Source: Bog-473 sp963779735
GTDB lineage: Bacteria > Actinomycetota > Acidimicrobiia > Acidimicrobiales > RAAP-2
Length of the DNA: 64,000 nt
Assembly (NCBI GenBank): GCA_963779735.1
Contig: CAVZZJ010000006.1
Location: 124,001 to 188,000, forward strand
Reading direction: 5' to 3'
Both the position numbers and the translations under genes were made by a program. Below, piece after piece: positions 1-8,081 of the stretch; positions within the stretch are counted from its first letter, which is position 1, and each line of letters opens with the position of its first letter. The notes under the pieces are model-generated. The model had not been told where the DNA came from. It did not search any database and was given only the letters and a program-made list of their open reading frames with translations.

Positions 1-130
1 ATCCGCTCTCGGATTGACATGCGGATTTCGTCGTCTCCACCAAAGACTTGTTCGAAGATCGATATCAGTCGACTTCCTCCGGATTGCCGCGGGTCGTGCT
101 CTGTTGTTCAATTCCCGGATTCGCGTTGCC

Positions 131-177
131 TTGACGCCCGAGCCCCGACCGGATACGGTAAGGCGAACAAATATCAG
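131..177 (+). promoter_or_regulatory. Candidate promoter and operator-like 15-mer upstream of the binding-protein gene
   Basis: TTGACG at 131-136 is followed after 17 nt by TACGGT at 154-159, a plausible -35/-10 pair. Just downstream, 163-177 reads GCGAACAAATATCAG. The same 15-mer with one change (C to T at position 13) lies in the promoter region of the amidohydrolase at 2281. The match in two places suggests a shared regulator site; this is inference from sequence only. Confidence 0.4.
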
Positions 178-215
178 GTTGCGCTAACCTGGTCCATTGC
201 TTTGGGGGAGTAGCC

Positions 216-1343
216 GTGTCGTATTACAGCAGCGGAGAGCCGATCAAGGTCGGCTATCTCATGGACATCCTGGTTCCGGACGACTTTCCGGCGGACAAGC
301 GGGAGGACATGATCCGGCCTATTGAACTGGTGTTCGGCGAGGGTCTTAAGCAGGGGCTCATCGACCGACCTGTAGAGATCGTGCGCCGCGACGTCGAGGG
401 TCTACCGAAAGGTACCGTGAGGGCGGTCATCGAAGCGTACGGGGAGCTCGTTGATGCCGGCTGCCTGGCCGTTATCGGACCGTCCATCGCTGACAACTGC
501 ATTCCGACGCGCAAGGAGATCGAGCGCCGATTCCGTGTGCCCTCGGTGAGCATGACGGGAAGCGACGATTGGTTGGGGAAGTGGACCTTCGCCCTCCCAA
601 TGGGATCGCACACGGACGAGCCGATGTTCTGGGCTCATCTGTTGGCGAAGGGAGGCCACACTGAGGTTGGTGCCCTGGTAGAGCAGTCCCTTGTTGGTGA
701 GCTCTACGCCGAGAACTTCGAGCGGGCCTGTCGCGTCGAGGGCTTGCGCCTGGTCGCGCGGGAGACGATTCCGCAGATCGCCATGGACATCAGTGATGCG
801 GTTGGCAAGCTCTACGAAGCTAAGGTGACGGGAATCGTCCACTGTGGTTTCGGCTTCGGGATCGTGAACGTGAACCCGGCCCTCGAAGCCCTTACCTGGG
901 ACCCGCCCCGGTACCTGAGCACGGCATTCGAGAATGCCTGGATCTCCCGGGAGATCTGGCAGGCCATGCTGGGCTGGGTCGGTGTAGACCAGTACGACGA
1001 GGGCAACCCGGTGGGTCAGAGTTTCCTCGATCTCTACGAGGCGACGTACGGCCGCCGCCCCGAGTACTGTATACCGCTACAGGCGCGCGACCTCGCCACA
1101 GTGGTACTCCACGCGCTCTCCGATGCCCAGCCGTTGTCGCCCCTGGGAGTCAAGAACGCTCTCGAGCGGGTGAAGATGCTCCCGGCGGGCTGTGGATCAG
1201 CTGGTACCCGGCTGTCTTTCGGCAAATGGACCAGGCGGGGTTGGATGGGCAGCGGGTACCTGGTCGCAAGAGAGCTCGACCCAGATGGGATCAACTCCCA
1301 TCTGTGGAAAACGCGTCTGGTCGCTCGGTTCGGCCAGGATTGA
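216..1343 (+). CDS. Periplasmic-binding-protein-like (Peripla_BP_6 type) substrate-binding protein
   Basis: 375 aa, GTG start preceded by GGGGGAG at 204-210. The protein resembles the type I periplasmic-binding fold of branched-chain amino-acid, amide and urea binding proteins: an N-terminal IKVGYLMD strand, an IGPSIADNC segment near residue 90, and a second lobe with paired Rossmann-like halves. There is no signal peptide or lipobox, so it may act in the cytoplasm as a sensor (as AmiC does), or the true start may lie elsewhere. No permease or ATPase gene is adjacent. It precedes a decayed luciferase-like gene by 9 nt, so it probably once began a catabolic operon. The ligand cannot be told from sequence. 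Confidence 0.75.
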   Translation: MSYYSSGEPIKVGYLMDILVPDDFPADKREDMIRPIELVFGEGLKQGLIDRPVEIVRRDVEGLPKGTVRAVIEAYGELVDAGCLAVIGPSIADNCIPTRKEIERRFRVPSVSMTGSDDWLGKWTFALPMGSHTDEPMFWAHLLAKGGHTEVGALVEQSLVGELYAENFERACRVEGLRLVARETIPQIAMDISDAVGKLYEAKVTGIVHCGFGFGIVNVNPALEALTWDPPRYLSTAFENAWISREIWQAMLGWVGVDQYDEGNPVGQSFLDLYEATYGRRPEYCIPLQARDLATVVLHALSDAQPLSPLGVKNALERVKMLPAGCGSAGTRLSFGKWTRRGWMGSGYLVARELDPDGINSHLWKTRLVARFGQD

Positions 1344-1352
1344 GGAAGCATC

Positions 1353-1755
1353 GTGGACTTCGGACTTTTCTGCGAGATTTTCCTACCCCGGCGCTCATCT
1401 TCCGGCAGATCTATCGACCAGGTCCGCTTCGCCGAGGAGATGGGCTTCAAATACGTATGGCTGACCGAGCACCACTTCCTCGAGGAGTTCTCGCACTGCT
1501 CGGCTCCCCAAGTGATGCTCGCGGCATTCTCTCAGGTCACTTCTACGATGCGCTTGGGCCATGGGTGATGCTCACACCGCCGGCTTACAACCACCCGGCC
1601 CGGGTCGCGGAACGAATCGCCACCCTAGATTGCATCTCGAACGGGCGGATCGAGTTGGCACCGGGAGGTCGACGACGCCTACCGAGCTAGATGGATTCAG
1701 AATCGACGCCAACCACGCACGAGAGATGTGGCTGGAGGGAATCAAGTCCATCGCC
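1353..1755 (+). pseudogene. Luciferase-like (LLM class) flavin oxidoreductase, frameshifted and truncated
   Basis: The fragment starts MDFGLFCEIF and keeps the YVWLTEHHF motif. It is closely similar to the first 130 residues of the intact LLM gene at 3948. The frame breaks twice: near 1560 (MRLGHG, then VMLTPPAYNHP in the next frame) and near 1660 (RIELA, then GTGRSTTPTELDGF). Each break would be repaired by one extra G. Homology stops around 1755, where an EAL-domain sequence begins, so about two thirds of the enzyme is missing. It sits 9 nt after the binding-protein gene. Confidence 0.8.
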
Positions 1756-2102
1756 AGCTCACCGAGACCACCTTGATGCACAATGTCGAGGAAACCGTTG
1801 GCCGGCTCAACCTGCTCAAAGCACTCGGGGTGCGTGACGCCATTGACGACTTCGGCACCGGTTACTCGTCGCTGGCCTACCTACGCCAGTTCCCCATCGA
1901 CATGCTCAAGATCGACCGATCCTTCGTGTCGGGGATCAGCGACACCTCCGTGGCGGTAGCTCTCGTCCACGCCATGGTCCAGCTGGGCAAGGCGCTCGGG
2001 CTCAAGACTGTCGCCGAAGGCGTCGAGAACGTCGACACCTCCCAGGGATTCCTTTTCGCACGGCCACTCGACGCGGAGACCGTGAGCAGTCTGTTGGAGT
2101 AG
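1756..2102 (+). pseudogene. EAL-domain (c-di-GMP phosphodiesterase) C-terminal remnant
   Basis: Reading from about QLTETTLMHN, the sequence matches the C-terminal half of EAL domains: LLKALGV, then DDFGTGYSSLAYLRQFPID, LKIDRSFV and VAEGVE. The N-terminal EAL signature and metal ligands are absent. Between VAEGVE and QGFLFARPL about 15 residues usual in the family are also missing. An open frame can start at 1728 inside the upstream luciferase-like remnant, but the product would be a nonfunctional chimera. No GGDEF or sensor domain is near. Confidence 0.8.
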
Positions 2103-2153
2103 TCCGCAGGCCATTCGGGCGGAAGACGCGCTGAGCGCGCTCGCCAAGTCAAC

Positions 2154-2182
2154 TTGACGGCTGTGCGAACAAATATTAGTCT
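2154..2182 (+). promoter_or_regulatory. Candidate promoter with the same operator-like 15-mer
   Basis: TTGACG (2154-2159) and TAGTCT (2177-2182) are 17 nt apart. GCGAACAAATATTAG (2165-2179) lies between and overlapping them, nearly identical to 163-177. A protein bound there would block RNA polymerase. Confidence 0.45.
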
Positions 2183-2280
2183 GTGTCGCCGGCGCTGCTT
2201 CTTCGTCTTTCCTTCGTCGAGGCAGCGAGCCGATCCGGCCCAAATCGGACAGCACCTGCTTTCGGTCGAGAGGAGCACCC

Positions 2281-3582
2281 ATGCGGATGGACGACATGAT
2301 CATGGTCAGCATCGATGATCACATGGTCGAACCTCCAGACATGTTCGAGAATCACGTTCCGGAAAAGTGGCGCGACCAGATGCCCAAGGTGGTGCGCACC
2401 GAGGCCGGGGCTGACGTTTGGGTATTTCAGGGCGAAGCAACCTCGACGCCTTTTGGCATGGCCGCCACTGTGGGCTGGCCACGGGAGGAATGGGGTTTCA
2501 ATCCGGCGGTCCTATCGGAATTGCGCCCGGGTTGCTTTGACGTCCACGAGCGAGTGCGCGACATGAACGCAAACGGCATCTTGGCGTCCATGAATTTTCC
2601 GACCATGGCCGGCTTCAATGCCCGAACCTTCCACGAATCGCTGGACAAGGAAATCGCGCTCGTGATGCTCCAGGCCTACAACGACTGGGCCATCGACGAG
2701 TGGTGCGGCACCTACCCGGCCAGGTTCATCCCTATGGGTCTAGTGCCAATGTGGGATGTCGACTTCGCCGTCAAGGAGATCCAGCGGATTGCCATGAAGG
2801 GGTGCCGCTCTATCACCTTTCCGGAAGCCCCCCACGCCCAAGGGTTCCCGAGCTTCCTCTCCGGACACTGGGACCCGATGCTTCAGGCACTCTGCGACCA
2901 GAATGTCGTCCTGTCCCTACATATCGGCGCTGGTTTCGACCTGATTCGGAAAGCACCCGAGGCGCCCTTAGACCACCTTCTCGTCCTTAGCTGTCAGATC
3001 TCCGCGCTAATAGCCCAGGACCTACTCTTCGGACCGACCTTTCGACGCTTCCCCCACTTGAAGGTGGCGCTGTCCGAGGGCGGAATCGGCTGGATACCTT
3101 TCTATTTCGATCGCGTGAACCGCCACTTTCAGAATCAGACCTGGCTGCACAACGGCTTCGGCGGCAAATTGCCGTCCGAGGTCTTCCAGGATCACGTGCT
3201 CGCGTGCTATATCACCGATCCCTCGGGACTTCTTCTGCGAGATCGAATCGGAACCGACATCATCGCCTGGGAGTGCGACTATCCCCACACCGATACCACC
3301 TGGCCCGAGTCTCCGGAGCTGGCGTGGCGAGAGTTCGAGGAGGCTGGTTGCACCGATGAGGAAATCAACAAGATCACCTGGCAGAACGCCTGCAGGTTCT
3401 TCGACTGGGACCCGTTCAAGCATACGGCTGAGGACCGAGCTACCGTCGCAGCACTTCGTTCCCTTGCCACCGACGTCGACACGAAACGCATCTCCCGCAA
3501 AGAGTGGCGCCAGCGCAACGATGCGGCCGGGATAGGAGATGTGCAGACACCGGGTGACGGTATCCGCACGGTCGTGGTATGA
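2281..3582 (+). CDS. Amidohydrolase-family (Amidohydro_2) metal-dependent hydrolase
   Basis: 433 aa, TIM-barrel amidohydrolase of the ACMSD-like/Amidohydro_2 group that is abundant in actinobacterial aromatic and steroid catabolism. Visible marks are the N-terminal SIDDHMVEPPDMF, a central LSLHIGAG (metal-site His), LSEGGIGWIPF, and a C-terminal WECDYPHTDTTWP with the catalytic Asp region. The length is typical and the gene looks intact. AGAGGAG lies 5-10 nt before ATG 2281. The gene precedes a ferredoxin gene and an LLM oxidoreductase, suggesting a ring-opening or decarboxylation step in an oxidative pathway. The substrate is unknown. Two more members of the family occur at 59804 and 62995. 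Confidence 0.88.
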   Translation: MRMDDMIMVSIDDHMVEPPDMFENHVPEKWRDQMPKVVRTEAGADVWVFQGEATSTPFGMAATVGWPREEWGFNPAVLSELRPGCFDVHERVRDMNANGILASMNFPTMAGFNARTFHESLDKEIALVMLQAYNDWAIDEWCGTYPARFIPMGLVPMWDVDFAVKEIQRIAMKGCRSITFPEAPHAQGFPSFLSGHWDPMLQALCDQNVVLSLHIGAGFDLIRKAPEAPLDHLLVLSCQISALIAQDLLFGPTFRRFPHLKVALSEGGIGWIPFYFDRVNRHFQNQTWLHNGFGGKLPSEVFQDHVLACYITDPSGLLLRDRIGTDIIAWECDYPHTDTTWPESPELAWREFEEAGCTDEEINKITWQNACRFFDWDPFKHTAEDRATVAALRSLATDVDTKRISRKEWRQRNDAAGIGDVQTPGDGIRTVVV

Positions 3583-3604
3583 GATTCCGCCTGCAGACGT
3601 TCCC

Positions 3605-3832
3605 ATGACGAATCGTTTCAAGATAACTGTTGACCGCGAGCTCTGCCTCGGCAGCGGCGTGTGCATCATGTATTCACCGCAGACCTTCGCTCACGACGCT
3701 GAAGCCAAGGCAACCGTTGTTAACCCACAAGGGAACTCTCTGGCTGCCGTTCAGATTTCGGTCGAAGCGTGCCCGACGGGAGCATTGCAGTTGATATTTG
3801 ATGATCAAAACGATCCGGTGATCGATCTTTAA
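3605..3832 (+). CDS. 3Fe-4S ferredoxin of the P450-partner type
   Basis: 75 aa from ATG 3605. The same frame is open upstream, but the family begins here. Cysteines sit in CLGSGVC (C-x5-C) and CPTGAL, the pattern of small actinobacterial [3Fe-4S] ferredoxins that pass electrons to cytochromes P450. The expected P450 is present only as a broken N-terminus at 5983, so the ferredoxin has probably lost its local partner. The 110 nt after it (to 3947) carry a short open stretch with no recognisable product. Confidence 0.85.
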   Translation: MTNRFKITVDRELCLGSGVCIMYSPQTFAHDAEAKATVVNPQGNSLAAVQISVEACPTGALQLIFDDQNDPVIDL

Positions 3833-3947
3833 AGCGATCGGCGACGCCGACGCTTACGTCGAGTCGATGCGGGACGTATGCCAGAGGATGCTGACCAATA
3901 GCAAACGCGTCGAGCGACGTCGCGTCGGACACTAGGGAGCACGGCAA

Positions 3948-5045
3948 ATGAAGTTTGGTCTGTTCTACGAGATGTTCGTCCCCCCTGAGGAGCCCGGGGA
4001 AGAGGCCCGTATCGTCCGTCACACGGTCGACCAGATCGTTCGTGCCGACGAGCTCGGATGGGACTACGTCTGGCTCACCGAGCACCACTTCCTCGGTGGG
4101 TTCTCGCACATGTCGGCACCCGAAGTGCTCTTCGGGGCGGCGGCGTACCAGACCAAGCACATCCGATTCGGGTTCGGCCTGGCACTCACTCCTCCGAGCT
4201 ACAACCACCCGGTTCGAATCGCCGAGCGAGTCGCTATGCTCGATTGCCTCAGCGGCGGTCGGGTCGACCTCGGCTCCGGGCGTTCGACCACACCGGCGGA
4301 GCTCTACGGGTTCGGGATCGACCCTGAGCAGTCGCGAGCGCAGTGGGCCGAGGGACTCGAGATGGTGGTCCGCCTCCTCGCCGAGGAGGAGGTCGAGTTC
4401 GAAGGCACGTTCGTCAAGATGCCGAAGCGAACGGTCTACCCACGTCCCGTGCAAAAGCCCCACCCACCACTGTGGGTCGGCGGCGTCGGACCAGGTAACG
4501 CGGAGCGGGCGGCGAGACAGGGGCTCGGAATGCTGTTCTTTGCCATTGCCGCCGATCCCGAGTCCATCCGCGACTCGGTCGATACCTACCGGGAGCACAT
4601 CAAGAGCGCTCAACCTCTGCATGGCCGGGTCAACAATGCCACCGCCGGGTTCGTCAACGGTCTCTGTGGTCGTGATCGTGACGAGGTCCGCCGCATCGCC
4701 GCCGCCAAGACGGTGGAGCACAGCCTCCACGGCAGCAGACACATGGTCACAGGCTGGCCGGAATCCGGACCAACAGCCAGCTATGCCCATGTCATGGCTG
4801 ACGACGGGGCCAAGGGGACGTACGAAGCAACCAGCGCTGCCCCTGAGCTCGTGGCCGATGAGCTTCTCAAGAGCGGCTTCGTCATGGCTGGCACACCAGA
4901 CGACTGCCGCCCAGTGCTCGACGCGTTCCAAGACGTCGGAGTTGACCAGATCATCATCCACATGCAGATGGGGAACGTACCCCACGAACGAATCATGGAG
5001 TCGATCGAGCTCATCGGCACGGAACTGATCCCCGACTACCGATGA
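3948..5045 (+). CDS. LLM class flavin-dependent oxidoreductase
   Basis: 365 aa, full length for the bacterial luciferase-like family. It shows the N-terminal MKFGLFYEMF strand, YVWLTEHHF (residues about 44-52), RFGFGLALTPPSYNHP, then LSGGRVDLGSGRSTTPAE, and the insert with HPPLWVGG. These enzymes use FMN or F420 to oxidise a small substrate, often with an SDR or amidohydrolase in the same operon. Its ATGA overlaps the start of the SDR gene at 5042, so the two are translationally coupled. It is the intact paralog of the pseudogene at 1353. Confidence 0.9.
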   Translation: MKFGLFYEMFVPPEEPGEEARIVRHTVDQIVRADELGWDYVWLTEHHFLGGFSHMSAPEVLFGAAAYQTKHIRFGFGLALTPPSYNHPVRIAERVAMLDCLSGGRVDLGSGRSTTPAELYGFGIDPEQSRAQWAEGLEMVVRLLAEEEVEFEGTFVKMPKRTVYPRPVQKPHPPLWVGGVGPGNAERAARQGLGMLFFAIAADPESIRDSVDTYREHIKSAQPLHGRVNNATAGFVNGLCGRDRDEVRRIAAAKTVEHSLHGSRHMVTGWPESGPTASYAHVMADDGAKGTYEATSAAPELVADELLKSGFVMAGTPDDCRPVLDAFQDVGVDQIIIHMQMGNVPHERIMESIELIGTELIPDYR

Positions 5046-5872
5046 AAGCCCCCGCCGACCGCCAACCAGACCTCGCCGTCGTCACCGGCGGAGCCAGCGG
5101 CATCGGACTGGCACTCTGCTACGCGCTCGGTCGTCGAGGAGCAGCTGTGCTCGTAGCCGATCGAGACGAAGCGGCGCTGAGCACCGCTGTCGGCAGTTTG
5201 ACCACCGCTGGAGTCACGGCCTTTGGCCAAACCGTCGATCTCCGCGACGCCAACGGCGTCCAGGCCCTTGCCGATCGCGCACGTCAGCTCGGGCCCATCC
5301 GCTACCTCTGCGCGAACGCCGGCGTCAGCACGGCGGGCACGTCGATCTGGGAGACACCGGCGAACGAGGTCGGCTTCGTTCTCGACGTCAACCTCGGCGG
5401 GCTGTTGCGTTGCCTTCGCAGCTTCATCCCGATCCTGCTCGACCAGAGTGGGACGTCGGCGGTGATCGTCACCGCATCGATGGCAGGCCTGGTCACTACG
5501 CCGAGCAGCGGTGCGTACAGCGCCAGCAAGGCGGCGGTGATCGCCGCCACGAAGGCCCTGCGCGCCGACTTGCAGTCCGTGCGAGATGATATCCACGTCG
5601 CCCTGCTGTGTCCCGGGATGGTTGGGACCAACCTGCAACGCACCTCTGCCGACCTGCAACGGGCCGCCGGAGGAGGAACGCCGGTGAACGTCGAGGAGTA
5701 TCACGCTGCGCTCAACCAGCTCGGTATAGCCCCATCCGCCGTCGCCGATTGGGTCCTCGGCGCTCTCGACGGTGGCCAGTTCTGGGTGTTGCCGCCGAAG
5801 GAAGATCTCTTCTCGACGATGCTGCAATCCGAGGTGGCCGACCTGCTCGCAGGACTCGGGTGCGAACGATGA
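5042..5872 (+). CDS. Short-chain dehydrogenase/reductase
   Basis: 276 aa classical SDR. The Rossmann cofactor loop is VVTGGASGIG near the N-terminus, followed by CANAGVS (the NNAG equivalent), the catalytic Ser in TASMAG, and YSASK. It starts inside the stop of the LLM gene (ATGA overlap at 5042-5045). It probably oxidises or reduces an alcohol or ketone intermediate of the same pathway. The P450 remnant begins about 110 nt downstream. Confidence 0.9.
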   Translation: MKAPADRQPDLAVVTGGASGIGLALCYALGRRGAAVLVADRDEAALSTAVGSLTTAGVTAFGQTVDLRDANGVQALADRARQLGPIRYLCANAGVSTAGTSIWETPANEVGFVLDVNLGGLLRCLRSFIPILLDQSGTSAVIVTASMAGLVTTPSSGAYSASKAAVIAATKALRADLQSVRDDIHVALLCPGMVGTNLQRTSADLQRAAGGGTPVNVEEYHAALNQLGIAPSAVADWVLGALDGGQFWVLPPKEDLFSTMLQSEVADLLAGLGCER

Positions 5873-5982
5873 CGTACCGATCGCGGCCGCGGTGGAAGGG
5901 CGGCGAATGCCGTCACGGGCGCGCCCTTGCGTAGCGGACTCGTGGCTGTAGGAGGACCAGATGTTTGGCGAAGGAGCTCAGC

Positions 5983-6109
5983 ATGAGTGACTGGTGAACC
6001 GTCGACTTCTTCATTGACGCGGCCACAGTCGACGATCCCTACGAATACTTCGACTCGCTCCGGATGGAGTGCCCGATACTCGAGCTGCGCACTTGGGCGT
6101 CGTCGCTGA
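5983..6109 (+). pseudogene. Cytochrome P450 N-terminal remnant, interrupted by an IS256-family element
   Basis: After ATG 5983 the frame reads MSDW, a TGA stop, then VDFFIDAATVDDPYEYFDSL and RMECPIL, the typical start of actinobacterial P450s. One base later the frame continues AHLGVVA up to the insertion. On the far side of the IS, 7509-7534 gives VAVYG then YDD, as expected of the next P450 residues. The rest of the enzyme, including the heme-binding cysteine, is absent. A stop codon, a frameshift and an insertion all argue that the gene is dead. Confidence 0.7.
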
Positions 6110-7508
6110 GGCACGTCCCACGAAGTGGTGGGGATTGAGGCTGTGATCCTCGGTGGCGATCACTCGGCGGGCACGAGCTCTCCGGGTGTCGCATCGTCAT
6201 CCTCGCGCGGTGGGTAGAGATCTGCCATAGAAGCTTCTGAGAAGTAGCGCCGTTCGGCGGAAGCCCACTCGTCGTTGATGTCGAGCACCACGGCGCCGCA
6301 GAGCCGGATGGCGGCCTCTTCGTTGGGAAAGATCCCGACGACACGGCTGCGGCGCTTGATCTCCTTGTTGAGACGCTCCAGTGGATTGGTGCTCCAGATC
6401 TGGCGCCAGTGGACTCTGGGGAATGAGCGAAAGGCCAGTACTTCCTCCTTGGCCCGGACCATCAGCGCGGCGGCCTTGTCGAAGCGCTCGGCGAGCATGT
6501 TCGCCACGTGATCCCATTGGGCGGAGATCTCTTCGGGGCTCACCTGGGCAAAGATCGTCCGGAAGGCGGCGGAGACCATCTCGTGGTGACCCTTGGGGAT
6601 GTTGGCTAACAGATTGCGGGCGAAGTGGACCCGGCAGCGTTGGTGGCCCGCCCCTTGGAAACAGCGAGCAATGGCACCAACCAATCCGGCGTGCTGGTCC
6701 GAGATCACCAGGCGGACGCCGGAGAGCCCCCGGCGCTTGAGCGCACGCAAGAACTCACGCCAAAAGGCCTCGTCTTCGGAGTCGCCGATCTCGATGCCCA
6801 AGATCTCCCGGCGACCGTCCTCGGTGACCCCGGTGGCCACCACCACGGCCTTGGAGGTCACCTGGTGGTCACTGCGCACGTGCAGGTACGTGGCGTCGAG
6901 CCAGATGTAGGGGAACCGGACGTGGTCGAGCCGGCGTCCTCGAAAGGCTCCCACCGCCTCGTCGAGACCGGCACAGATGCGGCTCACTTCGGACTTCGAG
7001 ATTCCCGCTCTCGAGCCCATGGCCTCGACCAGGTCGTCGACCGCTCGGGTGGAGACCCCGTGGACGTAGGCCTCCATCACGACGGCGTAGAGGGCCTGGT
7101 CAATGCGCCGGCGGGGCTCGAGGATAGAGGGGAAGAAGCTCCCCCGCCGGAGTTTGGGGATGGCCAGGTCCACGTCGCCGGCCTTGGTGGTGAGCGTGCG
7201 TGAACGGTGCCCGTTGCGCTCGTTGGTACGGTCATCGGTGCGCTCATAGCGCCCGGCGCCGATCAGCGCGGACAGCTCGGTTTCGATCAACTCCTGGCAG
7301 ACCAGGCGGACCGATTCTCGGATCAGATCGAGTCCCTCGCCCGATTGAAAGGCGGCGAGCAGCTCGGACAGGACAGACTGGTCAAGGGCCATCGGTGTGT
7401 ACTCCTTTGGTGCGTTCGGACAGGAACACACCGAGGATCACGCCGCTGGCCCCCCTATGGGTGGACCCTCGGACTCACTTCAAAATCCACCACTCTGGGG
7501 ACGCTGCC
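6110..7508. mobile_element. IS256-family insertion sequence
   Basis: The transposase gene is bracketed by imperfect terminal inverted repeats of about 38 bp. The left end begins GGCACGTCCCACGAAGTGGT at 6110. The right end, read inward from 7508, begins GGCAGCGTCCCCAGAGTGGT. Flanks 6101-6108 (CGTCGCTG) and 7509-7516 (CGTCGCCG) match at 7 of 8 positions, consistent with an aged 8-9 bp target duplication. The element is about 1.4 kb and lies within a P450 reading frame. Confidence 0.75.
6160..7392 (-). CDS. IS256-family (mutator-type) transposase
   Basis: 410 aa from ATG 7392, chosen because AAAGGAG lies at 7402-7408; the longer open frame has no ribosome site. The protein shows the Mu-type DDE core: IWLDATYLHVR (first Asp), VISDQHAGLVGAI with a QRCRVHF segment (second Asp region), and WSTNPLERLNKEIKRRSRVVGIF (Glu and C-terminal signature). 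Length and motifs are typical and no disruption is visible, so it could still be active. It is transcribed opposite to the P450 it interrupts. Confidence 0.95.
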   Translation of the reverse strand: MALDQSVLSELLAAFQSGEGLDLIRESVRLVCQELIETELSALIGAGRYERTDDRTNERNGHRSRTLTTKAGDVDLAIPKLRRGSFFPSILEPRRRIDQALYAVVMEAYVHGVSTRAVDDLVEAMGSRAGISKSEVSRICAGLDEAVGAFRGRRLDHVRFPYIWLDATYLHVRSDHQVTSKAVVVATGVTEDGRREILGIEIGDSEDEAFWREFLRALKRRGLSGVRLVISDQHAGLVGAIARCFQGAGHQRCRVHFARNLLANIPKGHHEMVSAAFRTIFAQVSPEEISAQWDHVANMLAERFDKAAALMVRAKEEVLAFRSFPRVHWRQIWSTNPLERLNKEIKRRSRVVGIFPNEEAAIRLCGAVVLDINDEWASAERRYFSEASMADLYPPREDDDATPGELVPAE

Positions 7509-7516
7509 CGTCGCCG

Positions 7517-7577
7517 TGTACGGGCTACGACGATAGAGCTTGAAGTAAGGTCGGAGCTTCGACCTTTGACGGTCTAA
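7517..7577 (+). pseudogene. Possible continuation of the interrupted cytochrome P450
   Basis: Directly after the right IS end the sequence reads VAVYG, then YDD after one frame change, matching the P450 segment that normally follows the N-terminal part found at 5983-6109. Similarity fades within about 60 nt. Only a short stretch supports this. Confidence 0.35.
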
Positions 7578-7610
7578 CCTGTGCACACAACACAAAATAG
7601 GAGGTTCGCC

Positions 7611-7736
7611 TTGTACACGATCAAGTGGACTGGGTTGGAACCCACCGAAGCGGGTTGGAGTCCCCCCTCCGACACGTTTGTGACCCCACATGGTGAAGCG
7701 AGCGTTAGAAGGTTGAGCTTCCGTCAAGCTTTGTGA
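7611..7736 (+). CDS. Small ORF with a strong ribosome site (41 aa, unknown)
   Basis: TTG start at 7611 with AGGAGG at 7599-7604, spaced 6 nt. It encodes LYTIKWTGLEPTEAGWSPPS followed by DTFVTPHG and ends TGA 7734-7736, two bases before the convergent HTH gene. I do not recognise the product. The strong ribosome site and tail-to-tail packing against the HTH gene favour a real peptide, perhaps cargo or control of the neighbouring mobile unit. The TTG start and short length keep confidence low. Confidence 0.35.
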   Translation: MYTIKWTGLEPTEAGWSPPSDTFVTPHGEASVRRLSFRQAL

Positions 7737-7738
7737 AG

Positions 7739-7972
7739 TCACTCGCTTGGGGCTGAAGGCCTGCGTCCCGGTTTCCGCGGATGTGATGCTGACCAACGTT
7801 CAATTGCCTCGCGTGACCAGATTCTACCGACAGCAAGATCAGCCACTGGTGCTGGAAAGTCCTCATAAGCCGACATGAGCTGATGGACTCGTTGCTGAGA
7901 GACGCCTAAAAGGTGTGCGATCTCAGGAACGCTGACCAGGTCTCGGGACACCGCGGGAGAATAGGCCAACAC
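7739..7972 (-). CDS. Small HTH DNA-binding protein (AlpA/excisionase-like)
   Basis: 77 aa. VSVPEIAHLLGVSQQRVHQL (residues about 13-32) is a MerR/AlpA-type helix-turn-helix, followed by a short wing with VGRIWSREAIERW, as in HTH_17 excisionase-like proteins. It diverges from the integrase-like gene at 8082. The interval holds an inverted repeat at 7983-8004 that may be its operator. It is likely the repressor or architectural factor of the mobile unit. Confidence 0.65.
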   Translation of the reverse strand: MLAYSPAVSRDLVSVPEIAHLLGVSQQRVHQLMSAYEDFPAPVADLAVGRIWSREAIERWSASHPRKPGRRPSAPSE

Positions 7973-7982
7973 TTGCCTTGGT

Positions 7983-8004
7983 TCAAGTATTCATATACAC
8001 TTGA
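7983..8004. promoter_or_regulatory. Inverted repeat, candidate operator
   Basis: TCAAGT (7983-7988) and ACTTGA (7999-8004) form a perfect 6-bp inverted repeat with a 10-bp A+T-rich spacer, in an otherwise G+C-rich divergent intergenic region. The 22-bp size and position between an HTH gene and the genes it diverges from suit an operator. Confidence 0.45.
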
Positions 8005-8021
8005 GCTGAATCAATAGATGT

Positions 8022-8052
8022 GGCCCGGGCGGTGCGCAAACACCCCCGGGCC
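8022..8052 (+). promoter_or_regulatory. GC-rich leader hairpin upstream of the integrase-like gene
   Basis: GGCCCGGG (8022-8029) pairs with CCCGGGCC (8045-8052) across a 15-nt loop, 30 nt before the GTG start at 8082. There is no T tract, so it is more likely an RNA structure that limits translation or readthrough than a terminator. Confidence 0.35.
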
Positions 8053-8081
8053 CGGCCAAGACCTGGTTTGGAGGTCCCGAC

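Noticed and set aside
19..213. 64-aa ORF at the window start
   Set aside because: No ribosome site, no similarity, and it overlaps the candidate promoter.
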